A stretch of 5,230 nt of DNA from Bacteroidota bacterium (GTDB lineage: Bacteria > Bacteroidota > Bacteroidia > Bacteroidales > 4484-276). Each line of letters starts with the position of its first letter. Within the stretch, counting starts at the first letter, position 1. Below are positions 1 through 5,230 of this stretch, piece after piece. The stretch is taken from the NCBI GenBank assembly GCA_013203545.1, contig JABMQA010000897.1, positions 1 to 5,230 of the forward strand. Reading direction: 5' to 3'. The position numbers were made by a program, and so were the translations under genes. The notes under the pieces are model-generated. The model made no database searches. It was not told where the DNA came from and saw only the letters and a program-made list of their open reading frames with translations.

Positions 1-197
1 TTCAGGTAAAACAGAAAAAAAATAGTGGCTAAAAACTCAGGCATAGAACTGGCTATGGCATTGATGGTGGCGCCCTTTACGCCCCTGGTGAGCCGCCTGC
101 CCAGAAAATCGGAGGCCAGTTCAAAACCGTCTGTGGAACGCCAGATGATCGCACCGCTGATCACAATTAATAATATTGGCCAAATAATTCCCATCAT
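1..197 (-). CDS. Sodium/calcium exchanger-like membrane transporter (CaCA family), N-terminal part only
   Basis: This reading frame is open from the ATG at 197 to the left edge of the window, giving 65 residues of an incomplete protein. Residues 4-18 form a hydrophobic first membrane helix. It is followed by a short polar stretch (WRSTDGFELASDFLGRRL, residues 19-36) and then G-A-T-I-N-A-I-A-S-S-M-P-E-F (42-55), which leads into a second hydrophobic stretch. The S-S-M-P-E segment matches the alpha-repeat signature of cation/Ca2+ exchangers (G-T-S-x-P-E in many bacterial members), where the acidic residue helps coordinate the ion. The likely role is ion antiport in the inner membrane; the transported ion cannot be told from this fragment. 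Two consecutive ATG codons (197 and 194) are both possible starts, and there is no Shine-Dalgarno sequence. The start lies 4 bp after the stop of the upstream membrane-protein gene, so the two are probably co-transcribed and perhaps translationally coupled. The second alpha repeat would lie outside the window. Confidence 0.75.
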   Translation of the reverse strand, partial: MMGIIWPILLIVISGAIIWRSTDGFELASDFLGRRLTRGVKGATINAIASSMPEFLATIFFLFYL

Positions 198-201
198 CGT
201 T

Positions 202-1305
202 TTATTTTAACCTATTCAAACGTTCCAAACCCAGGTTATGTTCAAGCGAGGTGAACTGTTGTCCGATTTTTACCACCAGGCAACTTTCCAACATACTTCC
301 GGCCCGGGAGATTATTTCATAACTTGCATCCAAAAGCACCACTACAGCCAGCGGTTCATCTGTTGTAATCCACTTTACACTGGCAAGTGGCCACTCCTCC
401 AAACCAGTATGAATTGTTTTATTATGCTCTGGCAGCGCAATTTTATTGGGAACGGGATCGGGCAATCCGATTTGGGAACTGTCATTAACAAATACCGACT
501 TAATATACCCTGCCCTGCAACCGGTTTCGCGGAGCAGTAGCTTGAGTAAATCATCCTGAAATGCGGTAACCGAATTAAAATTGGCTTTGTTGATCCTTGT
601 AGAAAATGCATCAAGGCTGGAACAGAGTTTCCTTACTTCACTGATGTTGTCCCTGTGGAGCACATGCATCAACTGGTCATCGATGTACTGGTCTTCGAAG
701 TTTTTTAATATAAGTTTGAACATTCCATAGAGCTTTGCATCGGTGAGTACACAGAAATATCCAAGCCAGTCGGTACCGAACCAGATGGGCACAAGGTAAC
801 CGTTCAGGGTCTGGTTTTCATATTTAACCCTGCCAATATAAATTACATCTTCCTGTTTTTGGCTTTTCAGGGATAAGTTTTCAACGTCAATACCCGGCAA
901 AGAACTTTCCACCGGAAAAACACTTGTTTGAAAACCTTTAACTTTAACGATGGCCACCACCACATCGAACCTGAAAAAGGTGAAGAATTTTACCAGGAAC
1001 CGGGATAATTCATCGGAAAAATCCTTAACCGTGGAAATCTCGCCGGATGCAATCCTGTTCTTGATGATGTCGAATTCAACAGCAAGACCTTTCGGAAGGG
1101 TTATCAATACCCACAAATATGCGCCAAGTAAAGCTCCGGCAAACAGGAACAGGATGATGTACAATGCATAAAAGGCTCCCGGTTCAGCGAACAGCAAACC
1201 CAGCCCGTACCAGCCCGATATGAATAGTGCCAGCACGATCAGGACATATAAAACAATGAGGGAGGTATGCTCGAATGGCGATAAGAAATTGGTAATCCTT
1301 TTCAT
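202..1305 (-). CDS. Two-helix membrane protein with GAF-like cytoplasmic region, function unknown
   Basis: I do not recognise a named family. The 367-residue protein (from the ATG at 1305) has two hydrophobic helices near the N-terminus, about residues 15-39 and 44-68, followed by a soluble region of about 300 residues. That region has the alternating strand/helix pattern of sensory GAF-like domains, perhaps two: about 100-205 (with the strand NGYLVPIWFGTDWLGYFCVL at 168-187) and about 240-350. A helical linker (about 200-235) joins them. No histidine kinase, GGDEF, HTH or other output domain is visible, so a sensor or scaffold role is inference. The frame stays open upstream to a TTG at 1350, but I prefer the ATG: the longer version would add 15 polar residues, and a candidate promoter -7 box overlaps the TTG. 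The gene ends 4 bp before the exchanger gene, which suggests a shared transcript and possibly a role in controlling that transporter. Confidence 0.7.
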   Translation of the reverse strand: MKRITNFLSPFEHTSLIVLYVLIVLALFISGWYGLGLLFAEPGAFYALYIILFLFAGALLGAYLWVLITLPKGLAVEFDIIKNRIASGEISTVKDFSDELSRFLVKFFTFFRFDVVVAIVKVKGFQTSVFPVESSLPGIDVENLSLKSQKQEDVIYIGRVKYENQTLNGYLVPIWFGTDWLGYFCVLTDAKLYGMFKLILKNFEDQYIDDQLMHVLHRDNISEVRKLCSSLDAFSTRINKANFNSVTAFQDDLLKLLLRETGCRAGYIKSVFVNDSSQIGLPDPVPNKIALPEHNKTIHTGLEEWPLASVKWITTDEPLAVVVLLDASYEIISRAGSMLESCLVVKIGQQFTSLEHNLGLERLNRLK

Positions 1306-1347
1306 ATGATGGTATGTTTTGTTGTCATCGCTGATGATAATCAGTGA

Positions 1348-1355
1348 CAAAAATA
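1348..1355 (-). promoter_or_regulatory. Candidate -7 box for the membrane protein/exchanger pair
   Basis: On the minus strand these bases read TATTTTTG, an exact fit to the Bacteroidota -7 consensus TAnnTTTG. The box lies in the 53-bp gap between hicA and the membrane-protein gene, about 42 bp before the ATG at 1305, a sensible leader length. I see no TTG -33 element at the usual 17-23 bp upstream (the nearest clear one is 33 bp away). The sequence is AT-rich, so a chance match is quite possible. Confidence 0.35.
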
Positions 1356-1358
1356 CTA

Positions 1359-1556
1359 TTAATTAAATTTTTCCGGAATAGGGATATCCAAATCCCTGCA
1401 AATTTTAACTGCTGTAAAGTATTTTATTTCCTTATGCCGGGGGAGGCTGGATATTTTACCATTGACGGAATTGATAAAAATCATATGTTTTTTGCCCTGG
1501 CGCAGCAAACTACATCCATTTTTTTGCAGATGCCTGATCAGTTCTCTTTGTTTCAT
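1359..1556 (-). CDS. hicA: HicA-family toxin (mRNA interferase)
   Basis: This 65-residue basic protein has the HicA/YcfA layout: an N-terminal helix (KQRELIRHLQKNGCSL), the G-K-K-H-M-I-F strand with the conserved histidine (His24), S-S-L-P-R-H (37-41) and a C-terminal helix ending in the usual T-A-x-K-I-C-x-D-L-x-I-P pattern (49-60). HicA proteins adopt a small double-stranded-RNA-binding-like fold and cut mRNA in a translation-independent way; the histidine is needed for activity. Its length is within the usual 55-85 residues and the catalytic histidine is present, so the toxin looks intact. It starts 2 bp after the stop of hicB, with no Shine-Dalgarno sequence, so its translation is probably coupled to that of the antitoxin. 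The gene order is antitoxin first, the reverse of the E. coli hicAB locus but common elsewhere. It is followed by the membrane-protein gene after a 53-bp gap. Confidence 0.9.
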   Translation of the reverse strand: MKQRELIRHLQKNGCSLLRQGKKHMIFINSVNGKISSLPRHKEIKYFTAVKICRDLDIPIPEKFN

Positions 1557-1558
1557 GG

Positions 1559-1795
1559 CTAAAGAGAAAGGGGCTCACGAATTTGGTTTTGCTGATTAGT
1601 AGAATTCCTTTGGGATATTTGTTTGTTCACTTCCATAAAAAGTGACAGTGCGTCTTTTAAATTTTCCCGGGCTTCATCAATCGTTTCCCCCTGGGTATTT
1701 ATTCCCTGGATTTCTTCAATATAAGCAGAATAACCGCCCTCGGGTTCTTCAACAAAAACCGCAGTTAACTGAAAATGATCTTTGTAATTTTCCAT
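1559..1795 (-). CDS. hicB: HicB-family antitoxin, short form
   Basis: This 78-residue acidic protein has the HicB N-terminal domain, a degenerate RNase H-like fold: a first strand (HFQLTAVFVEE, 7-17), the hallmark E-P-E-G-G-Y-S-A-Y (17-25), then I-x-G-I-N-T-Q-G-E-T-I-D-E-A (29-42) and an amphipathic helix (43-58). HicB binds HicA and covers its active site. The C-terminus (residues 59-78) is a short polar tail rich in Gln and Asn; the ribbon-helix-helix or helix-turn-helix DNA-binding domain found in longer HicB proteins (often 100-150 residues) is not visible. The protein may therefore neutralise the toxin without acting as a classical repressor, or regulation may rely on the toxin-antitoxin complex. 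The ATG at 1795 directly abuts an inverted repeat, and hicA follows after 2 bp. The assignment to HicB is strong because of the motif and its HicA partner. Confidence 0.88.
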   Translation of the reverse strand: MENYKDHFQLTAVFVEEPEGGYSAYIEEIQGINTQGETIDEARENLKDALSLFMEVNKQISQRNSTNQQNQIREPLSL

Positions 1796-1842
1796 AAATA
1801 ACCAAATTATTTTTTCAAAATTAACAATAAAATTGGTTATTT
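1796..1842. repeat. 13-bp imperfect inverted repeat at the hicBA promoter, possible operator
   Basis: The arms are 1796-1808 (AAATAACCAAATT) and 1830-1842 (AAATTGGTTATTT), complementary at 12 of 13 positions with an unbroken outer run of 10, separated by 21 bp. One arm abuts the hicB start codon; the other covers the stop codon of the hydrolase gene. The candidate hicBA -7 box lies between the arms, the layout expected of an operator for autoregulation. The arms are separated by about three helical turns centre to centre (34 bp). An alternative is an RNA hairpin in read-through transcripts from the hydrolase gene. It is not a classical terminator: the stem is AT-rich and no U-run follows. Confidence 0.6.
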
Positions 1843-1848
1843 AAACAA
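1816..1848 (-). promoter_or_regulatory. Candidate hicBA promoter
   Basis: Reading the minus strand, TTG (1848-1846) is followed after 22 bp by TAATTTTG (1823-1816). This fits the Bacteroidota -33/-7 pattern TTG-N(17-23)-TAnnTTTG. Transcription would begin around 1809-1812, giving a very short leader of roughly 15 bases before the hicB ATG at 1795. The -33 TTG is also a leucine codon three codons before the stop of the hydrolase gene. AT-rich DNA makes chance matches fairly common, but position and spacing both agree with a real promoter. Confidence 0.5.
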
Positions 1849-3240
1849 TCGCTGAAAATCAGCATTCCCTTGTAGTTCTAAATATGCCTTTTCCTGCCAC
1901 AATCTCTCCTCATCATCAAAACCAAGCTTCACCGCCTCCTGAAGAGATTTGATAGCTGAATCAGGCTGGCCGTTGAGCATGTCGAGCATGGCCTGCTGGT
2001 AGGCTTGTTCGGGGTTTTCAGGTTCAACCAGGCGGTAAATTGTGATGAATTGTCCGGCAACATCCGCTTGCTGTTTATGCAATGCCCTCTCGCCCGAAAG
2101 ATAGGCAACGAGACCCAGCCAGGCCACAAGGCGCTTGTTCATGCGGTTTATCTCACCATTGCCCTTATCCCTGTTAATTTCCCTGATAGCATCCTTCCAC
2201 CATTTTATATCCCTCGCGGTAAAAGCGCCCAGCAATTTATTCTGTTCGTTATATTCCAGTTTGATGACCTGTTCGAGGGCCTGTTTTTGTTGATTGTAAG
2301 CCTGATCTGAAACCAACCGGTTCAGGATTTCCTCTTTTGTTGAAACATTTGTTAATCCATCCAACAACCTGATTGTAAAATCCATTTGGGTGGCAGCGTC
2401 AAATATGCTTCCCTCCCCAATCATTTGTCCTGTTTTTGTGCTAAAATGATTTTCAACTGATCGAATAAATTGCTCATCTTTTTCGGCCAATCCATTTTTT
2501 ATTGCACCTACCTGAATCCAGTAAAAAGCCTCACGCATAACTTCCACCGGCGGCCATTCGTGCTTACCGTCAAACACAAGCCAGTTTAGCGGCCATTGAT
2601 TTTCTTCCGCTGTTTGGTTCAGTTTCCATATTTCGGTGTAATTAAAATCTTCATTCCCAACCAGCGCCAGGTAATCAAATCCCAATGAATTTATCTTCAA
2701 ATCAGGTGGCAACCCGGCGCCACAACTTATTGCTGCTCCAATATCCCTGTTATTACCGGCAAGCCATGCAGCAACCCTGCCCCCTCCCGAAAATCCCAGT
2801 GTAGCCATTCGGCTTTTATCGATGTTTATTTGCATTGACAAATCATTTAGCATTTGCTGTAGAAATGTTTCAGATTCGGTGAGCGGCAGCCCGTTTTTGG
2901 AATTATTGGAACCGGCAAGTACAAATCCAAACACATCTGCAAGTGATTTGTATTTTTCAACCGGCAGCAATCCATTGGCATGTGGATCGAAACAAAAGAC
3001 AACCGGAAAAGGTGCTTTCGCGTTTGCCCCTTCAGGTACGTACAAAGCATATGAAGTTCCGGGATTATCCCTGCAAACGATGTCATTAATTATTACTCCT
3101 GTTTTAATTGCCTTAGAATGGCCGGATTTCTCCGTTTTTGAATGGGTGTTTTTCCCGGGCTCTTTATTTTCACTTACACCACAGGAAAACAGCAATAGTA
3201 TCAATGTTAAAATGGAAATGGTATTCATGAATGTTTTCAT
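1837..3240 (-). CDS. Predicted lipoprotein alpha/beta hydrolase with TPR-like C-terminal tail
   Basis: This 467-residue protein begins with a type II signal peptide: a hydrophobic core at 7-18 and the lipobox L-F-S-C with Cys20 as the lipidation site. It should be a membrane-anchored lipoprotein, followed by a polar Lys/Ser-rich linker (22-47). There is no obvious acidic surface-export signal right after the cysteine, so a periplasm-facing position is more likely. Residues about 48-245 form an alpha/beta-hydrolase domain: F-D-P-H-A-N-G (84-90) near the expected oxyanion loop, the nucleophile elbow G-F-S-G-G (149-153, Ser151), a possible acid at Asp198 in G-N-E-D-F, and His227 in D-G-K-H-E-W. 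A complete Ser-Asp-His triad is thus plausible. This resembles esterase or dienelactone-hydrolase-like enzymes; the substrate is unknown. Residues about 405-467 look like a TPR-type helical repeat (E-Q-A-Y-Q-Q-A-M...D-S-A-I-K-S-L-Q-E-A-V-K-L-G-F) of the sort found at the end of other Bacteroidota proteins. The start is 12 bp after phoH2, and no promoter is visible there, so co-transcription is likely. Confidence 0.8.
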   Translation of the reverse strand: MKTFMNTISILTLILLLFSCGVSENKEPGKNTHSKTEKSGHSKAIKTGVIINDIVCRDNPGTSYALYVPEGANAKAPFPVVFCFDPHANGLLPVEKYKSLADVFGFVLAGSNNSKNGLPLTESETFLQQMLNDLSMQINIDKSRMATLGFSGGGRVAAWLAGNNRDIGAAISCGAGLPPDLKINSLGFDYLALVGNEDFNYTEIWKLNQTAEENQWPLNWLVFDGKHEWPPVEVMREAFYWIQVGAIKNGLAEKDEQFIRSVENHFSTKTGQMIGEGSIFDAATQMDFTIRLLDGLTNVSTKEEILNRLVSDQAYNQQKQALEQVIKLEYNEQNKLLGAFTARDIKWWKDAIREINRDKGNGEINRMNKRLVAWLGLVAYLSGERALHKQQADVAGQFITIYRLVEPENPEQAYQQAMLDMLNGQPDSAIKSLQEAVKLGFDDEERLWQEKAYLELQGNADFQRLFK

Positions 3241-3252
3241 CTGGTCATTTTT

Positions 3253-4707
3253 TTAAAGTAGCTCATTTGCCAGGTTGGCCAGGTCAGAACGTTCACCCTT
3301 TTCCAGTCTTACATGGGCATAGAGTTCATGTTGCTTAATCCGGTCGATCAGATAGGAAAGCCCGTTACTCTGTGCATCCAGGTAAGGCGTATCAATCTGG
3401 TAAATATCACCCGTAAAAATGATTTTTGTGCCTTCCCCGGCGCGGGTAATGATGGTTTTTATTTCGTGTGGTGTTAGGTTTTGGGCCTCGTCAACAATAA
3501 AATAGACATTGGAAATACTACGTCCACGAATATAGGCCAAAGGTTGAATGAGCAGTTTTTCATTTTCGAGCGCTGCATTGATATTCTGGTATTCCTTGTC
3601 GTGTTCGCCGAATTGATTTTGAATAAACTTCAGGTTGTCGTACAATGGCTGCATATAGGGGTCGATTTTTGATTTTGCGTCCCCGGGCAGGAAACCGATA
3701 TCTTTATTGCTCAACGGGACGATGGGTCGCGCCATGAAGATTTGCTTGTAATTTCGCCGCTGATCCCAGGCTCCGGCAAGTGCAAGCAGGGTTTTACCCG
3801 TACCGGCAATTCCCTGTAGGGAAACCAGCCTGATGTGTGGATTGGTTAATGCATGGAGGGAAAAGACCTGTTCGGCATTGCGAGGCGAAATCTTTGAAAC
3901 CTGGTGCTTGTCAAGACGTTCGATCAATTGATTTCTCGGATTGTAATACCCCAACGCCGAAGAACCATTGCTTTGAAGTATAAGGTACTGGTTGGGGACA
4001 AGTTTTTCGATACCCAGATCGTCCGGTTCACAAAGCCCTTCGGCATACAGTCTGTCTATTCCTTTTTTATTCACATTTCCGAACCTGGAAATCCCTGAAT
4101 ACAACGAATCTACATTCTGGATTTTCCCGGTTAGAAAATCTTCCGCCGGTAAATTAAGGGCTTTGGCTTTAATGCGCAGGTTTATATCCTTGGTTACCAT
4201 CACCACCTTCCTGTCGGGATACTCTTCTTTTAATGCATATGCAGCATTCAGGATACGGTGATCTGCTTTTCGTTCACCAAAAATTTTTTCGGCGTCCAAA
4301 GAAGTTTTCTCATTGATGATCACCTTGAATTTACCTTTGCTGCCGTTGCCCAGGGGTATCCAGTTTTGCAGGGAGACGTTGTTAGAGAGTTTGTCCATTA
4401 TCCGGATAAACTCCCTCGCTTCAAAATGAATGTTGTCGTTTCCCTTTTTAAAGTTGTCGAGTTCCTCCAGAACAGTAATTGGAATTGCCACGTCATTGTC
4501 ATCGAAGCTGTTGATCGAATTGTGGTTGTAAAGTATCACAGAGGTATCCAGTACAAATATCTTTTTGGCCCCCTTTACTTTCTTTGCCGTAGCGTTGTTT
4601 TCCGGTTGCTCTGATAGTTTAGCTTTTACAGTGTTTCTTGTGTGTGTGTTTCTTTGCGGTATCGCGGTGGTTTTACCGGTATTGGTTTTTTCTTGCTTCT
4701 TCACCAT
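3253..4707 (-). CDS. phoH2: PhoH2-type protein: PIN nuclease domain fused to PhoH ATPase
   Basis: The 484-residue protein combines two domains. After a basic, low-complexity N-terminus (1-47), a PIN domain spans about 48-195 with its expected acidic residues: Asp54 in F-V-L-D-T-S, Glu81/82 in V-L-E-E-L-D, Asp149 in K-A-D-H-R-I-L and Asp174 in T-K-D-I-N-L-R-I-K-A. A linker (about 196-270) leads to a PhoH P-loop ATPase with Walker A G-I-A-G-T-G-K-T (299-306), Walker B F-I-V-D-E-A-Q-N (403-410) and the T-G-D-I-Y-Q-I-D segment (432-439). PhoH2 proteins of this architecture, such as those of mycobacteria, are sequence-specific RNA helicase/ribonucleases; some family members are encoded with an antitoxin. 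All key residues are present, so both activities are expected in the cytoplasm. No antitoxin-like small ORF precedes it here. The ATG at 4707 is supported by a good Shine-Dalgarno sequence. The older link of PhoH to phosphate starvation is not shown by anything in this sequence. Confidence 0.93.
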   Translation of the reverse strand: MVKKQEKTNTGKTTAIPQRNTHTRNTVKAKLSEQPENNATAKKVKGAKKIFVLDTSVILYNHNSINSFDDNDVAIPITVLEELDNFKKGNDNIHFEAREFIRIMDKLSNNVSLQNWIPLGNGSKGKFKVIINEKTSLDAEKIFGERKADHRILNAAYALKEEYPDRKVVMVTKDINLRIKAKALNLPAEDFLTGKIQNVDSLYSGISRFGNVNKKGIDRLYAEGLCEPDDLGIEKLVPNQYLILQSNGSSALGYYNPRNQLIERLDKHQVSKISPRNAEQVFSLHALTNPHIRLVSLQGIAGTGKTLLALAGAWDQRRNYKQIFMARPIVPLSNKDIGFLPGDAKSKIDPYMQPLYDNLKFIQNQFGEHDKEYQNINAALENEKLLIQPLAYIRGRSISNVYFIVDEAQNLTPHEIKTIITRAGEGTKIIFTGDIYQIDTPYLDAQSNGLSYLIDRIKQHELYAHVRLEKGERSDLANLANELL

Positions 4708-4712
4708 AATTT

Positions 4713-4718
4713 CTCCTT
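4713..4718 (-). promoter_or_regulatory. Strong Shine-Dalgarno sequence of phoH2
   Basis: On the minus strand these bases read AAGGAG, 5 bases before the ATG at 4707. It fixes the phoH2 start. It stands out because none of the other genes in the window has a clear Shine-Dalgarno sequence, as is usual for Bacteroidota, where the motif is seldom used. Confidence 0.7.
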
Positions 4719-4786
4719 AAGTTTTTTTGTGGTTGTACTATCGCATTCATTTATCTTTAGCAAAGATCGACAAAAATGATAAGATA

Positions 4787-4815
4787 TTGTGACCTGTTTT
4801 ATTTGGTTACTTTTG
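4787..4815 (+). promoter_or_regulatory. polA: Candidate polA promoter
   Basis: TTG at 4787-4789 is followed after 18 bp by TACTTTTG at 4808-4815, an exact match to the Bacteroidota pattern TTG-N(17-23)-TAnnTTTG. Transcription would start near 4820, about 15 bases before the polA ATG. This is the best-formed promoter candidate in the window. Confidence 0.55.
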
Positions 4816-4836
4816 TTTTTTCAAAATACTTTAATT

Positions 4837-5230
4837 ATGACTGAAACAAAAAAACTATTTTTGCTTGATGCGATGGCGCTTATTTACAGAGCGTATTATG
4901 CCTTGAATAAAAACCCACGGATCAACTCAAAAGGCCTCAACACCTCTGCTATACTCGGTTTTGCCAACACCCTATTCGATGTGATCAAAAACGAAAAACC
5001 AACCCACATTGGTGTGGCCATCGATACTTTTGCGCCTACGCTCCGAAAGGAAGGATTTGTTGAATACAAGGCCCACCGCGAGAAAATGCCTGAAGATATT
5101 GCACTGGCCCTGCCATACATCGAGGCTTTGATAAATGGGTTTAATGTACCGTTACTGTTTTTGGATGGTTACGAAGCCGATGATATTGTTGGAACATTGG
5201 CCAAAAAGGCCGAGAAGGAAGGGTTTGAAA
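4837..5230 (+). CDS. polA: DNA polymerase I, N-terminal 5'-3' exonuclease part (partial)
   Basis: The frame opens at the ATG at 4837 and runs off the right edge after 131 codons. It matches the start of the 5'-3' exonuclease (flap nuclease) domain of DNA polymerase I, which removes RNA primers and damaged strands during lagging-strand synthesis and repair. The metal-binding acidic residues are visible: Asp11 in L-F-L-L-D-A (residues 7-12), Asp63 in A-I-D-T-F-A-P-T, and Glu113, Asp115 and Asp116 in G-Y-E-A-D-D. The Y-K-A-H-R-E-K-M-P-E-D-I block (77-88) is also typical. The usual A-P-T-F-R-H-E is here A-P-T-L-R-K-E (66-72), a mild variation that keeps the arginine. The start is at the normal distance from the first motif, and there is no Shine-Dalgarno sequence. 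Whether the protein also has proofreading and polymerase domains lies outside the window; a full-length polA is by far the most likely reading. Confidence 0.95.
   Translation, partial: MTETKKLFLLDAMALIYRAYYALNKNPRINSKGLNTSAILGFANTLFDVIKNEKPTHIGVAIDTFAPTLRKEGFVEYKAHREKMPEDIALALPYIEALINGFNVPLLFLDGYEADDIVGTLAKKAEKEGFE

Larger units (their letters stand above)
4708..4836. other. Divergent intergenic region between phoH2 and polA
   Basis: This 129-bp AT-rich gap separates two genes transcribed away from each other, so it must carry start signals for both unless phoH2 is expressed differently. On the + strand it holds a good polA promoter candidate. On the minus strand I find only one-mismatch relatives of the -7 box (CATTTTTG, 4778-4771, and GATCTTTG, 4768-4761), neither with a well-placed TTG. 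I see no RNA gene, terminator or longer repeat. Confidence 0.6.

Noticed and set aside
25..210. 61-codon open frame on the + strand at the left edge
   Set aside because: It is the reverse of the exchanger gene, whose minus-strand translation carries the S-S-M-P-E signature and membrane helices.
1344..1562. 72-codon open frame on the + strand over the hicA gene
   Set aside because: The minus-strand frame is a clear HicA with its catalytic histidine and an adjacent hicB; the antisense frame has no family resemblance.
1796..1842. Inverted repeat as an intrinsic terminator of the hydrolase gene
   Set aside because: The stem is AT-rich with a 21-base loop, it overlaps the stop codon, and it is followed by the hicB start instead of a run of U residues.
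2822..3256. 144-codon open frame on the + strand
   Set aside because: It lies entirely opposite the hydrolase gene, whose signal peptide, lipobox and nucleophile motif are convincing; the + strand product has no recognisable domain.
4258..4614. 118-codon open frame on the + strand
   Set aside because: It is antisense to the PIN domain of PhoH2, where all catalytic acids are conserved on the minus strand. It is a shadow frame.
3253..4707. PhoH2 as the toxin of its own toxin-antitoxin pair
   Set aside because: Some PhoH2 genes are preceded by a small antitoxin gene, but here the 129-bp upstream gap carries no candidate frame, and the divergent polA gene follows directly.

Overview
The window looks like an ordinary chromosomal segment of a member of the phylum Bacteroidota. 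The evidence is AT-rich intergenic DNA, mostly absent Shine-Dalgarno sequences, and two intergenic regions with the characteristic TTG...TAnnTTTG promoter pattern. A lipoprotein-type alpha/beta hydrolase and a PIN-PhoH protein with protein style typical of this phylum also fit. I infer the phylum from these features and cannot name a genus.

Layout: only the rightmost gene is on the + strand. It is the first 131 codons of polA (DNA polymerase I), starting at 4837 and running off the right edge. A 129-bp divergent intergenic region (4708-4836) separates it from a leftward block. Reading along the minus strand, that block contains: a PIN-PhoH2 ATPase/nuclease; 12 bp later, a predicted lipoprotein alpha/beta hydrolase with a TPR-like tail; a compact hicB-hicA toxin-antitoxin pair; a membrane protein with two transmembrane helices and a GAF-like cytoplasmic part; and, 4 bp later, the N-terminus of a CaCA-family (sodium/calcium exchanger-like) transporter that runs off the left edge.

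Functional reading: three transcription units are likely on the minus strand. phoH2 and the hydrolase gene probably share a transcript, since their spacing is 12 bp and no promoter is visible between them. hicB-hicA has its own candidate promoter, whose -33 element lies inside the last codons of the hydrolase gene and whose -7 box is flanked by a 13-bp imperfect inverted repeat. The membrane protein and exchanger genes form a tight pair behind another candidate -7 box. The toxin-antitoxin cassette therefore sits as a self-contained module between two other units.

I did not find CRISPR arrays, RNA genes, insertion sequences or an obviously new multi-gene system. The points most worth a second look are the operator-like repeat at hicBA, the HicB antitoxin without a visible DNA-binding domain, and the orphan membrane sensor-like protein coupled to the exchanger.
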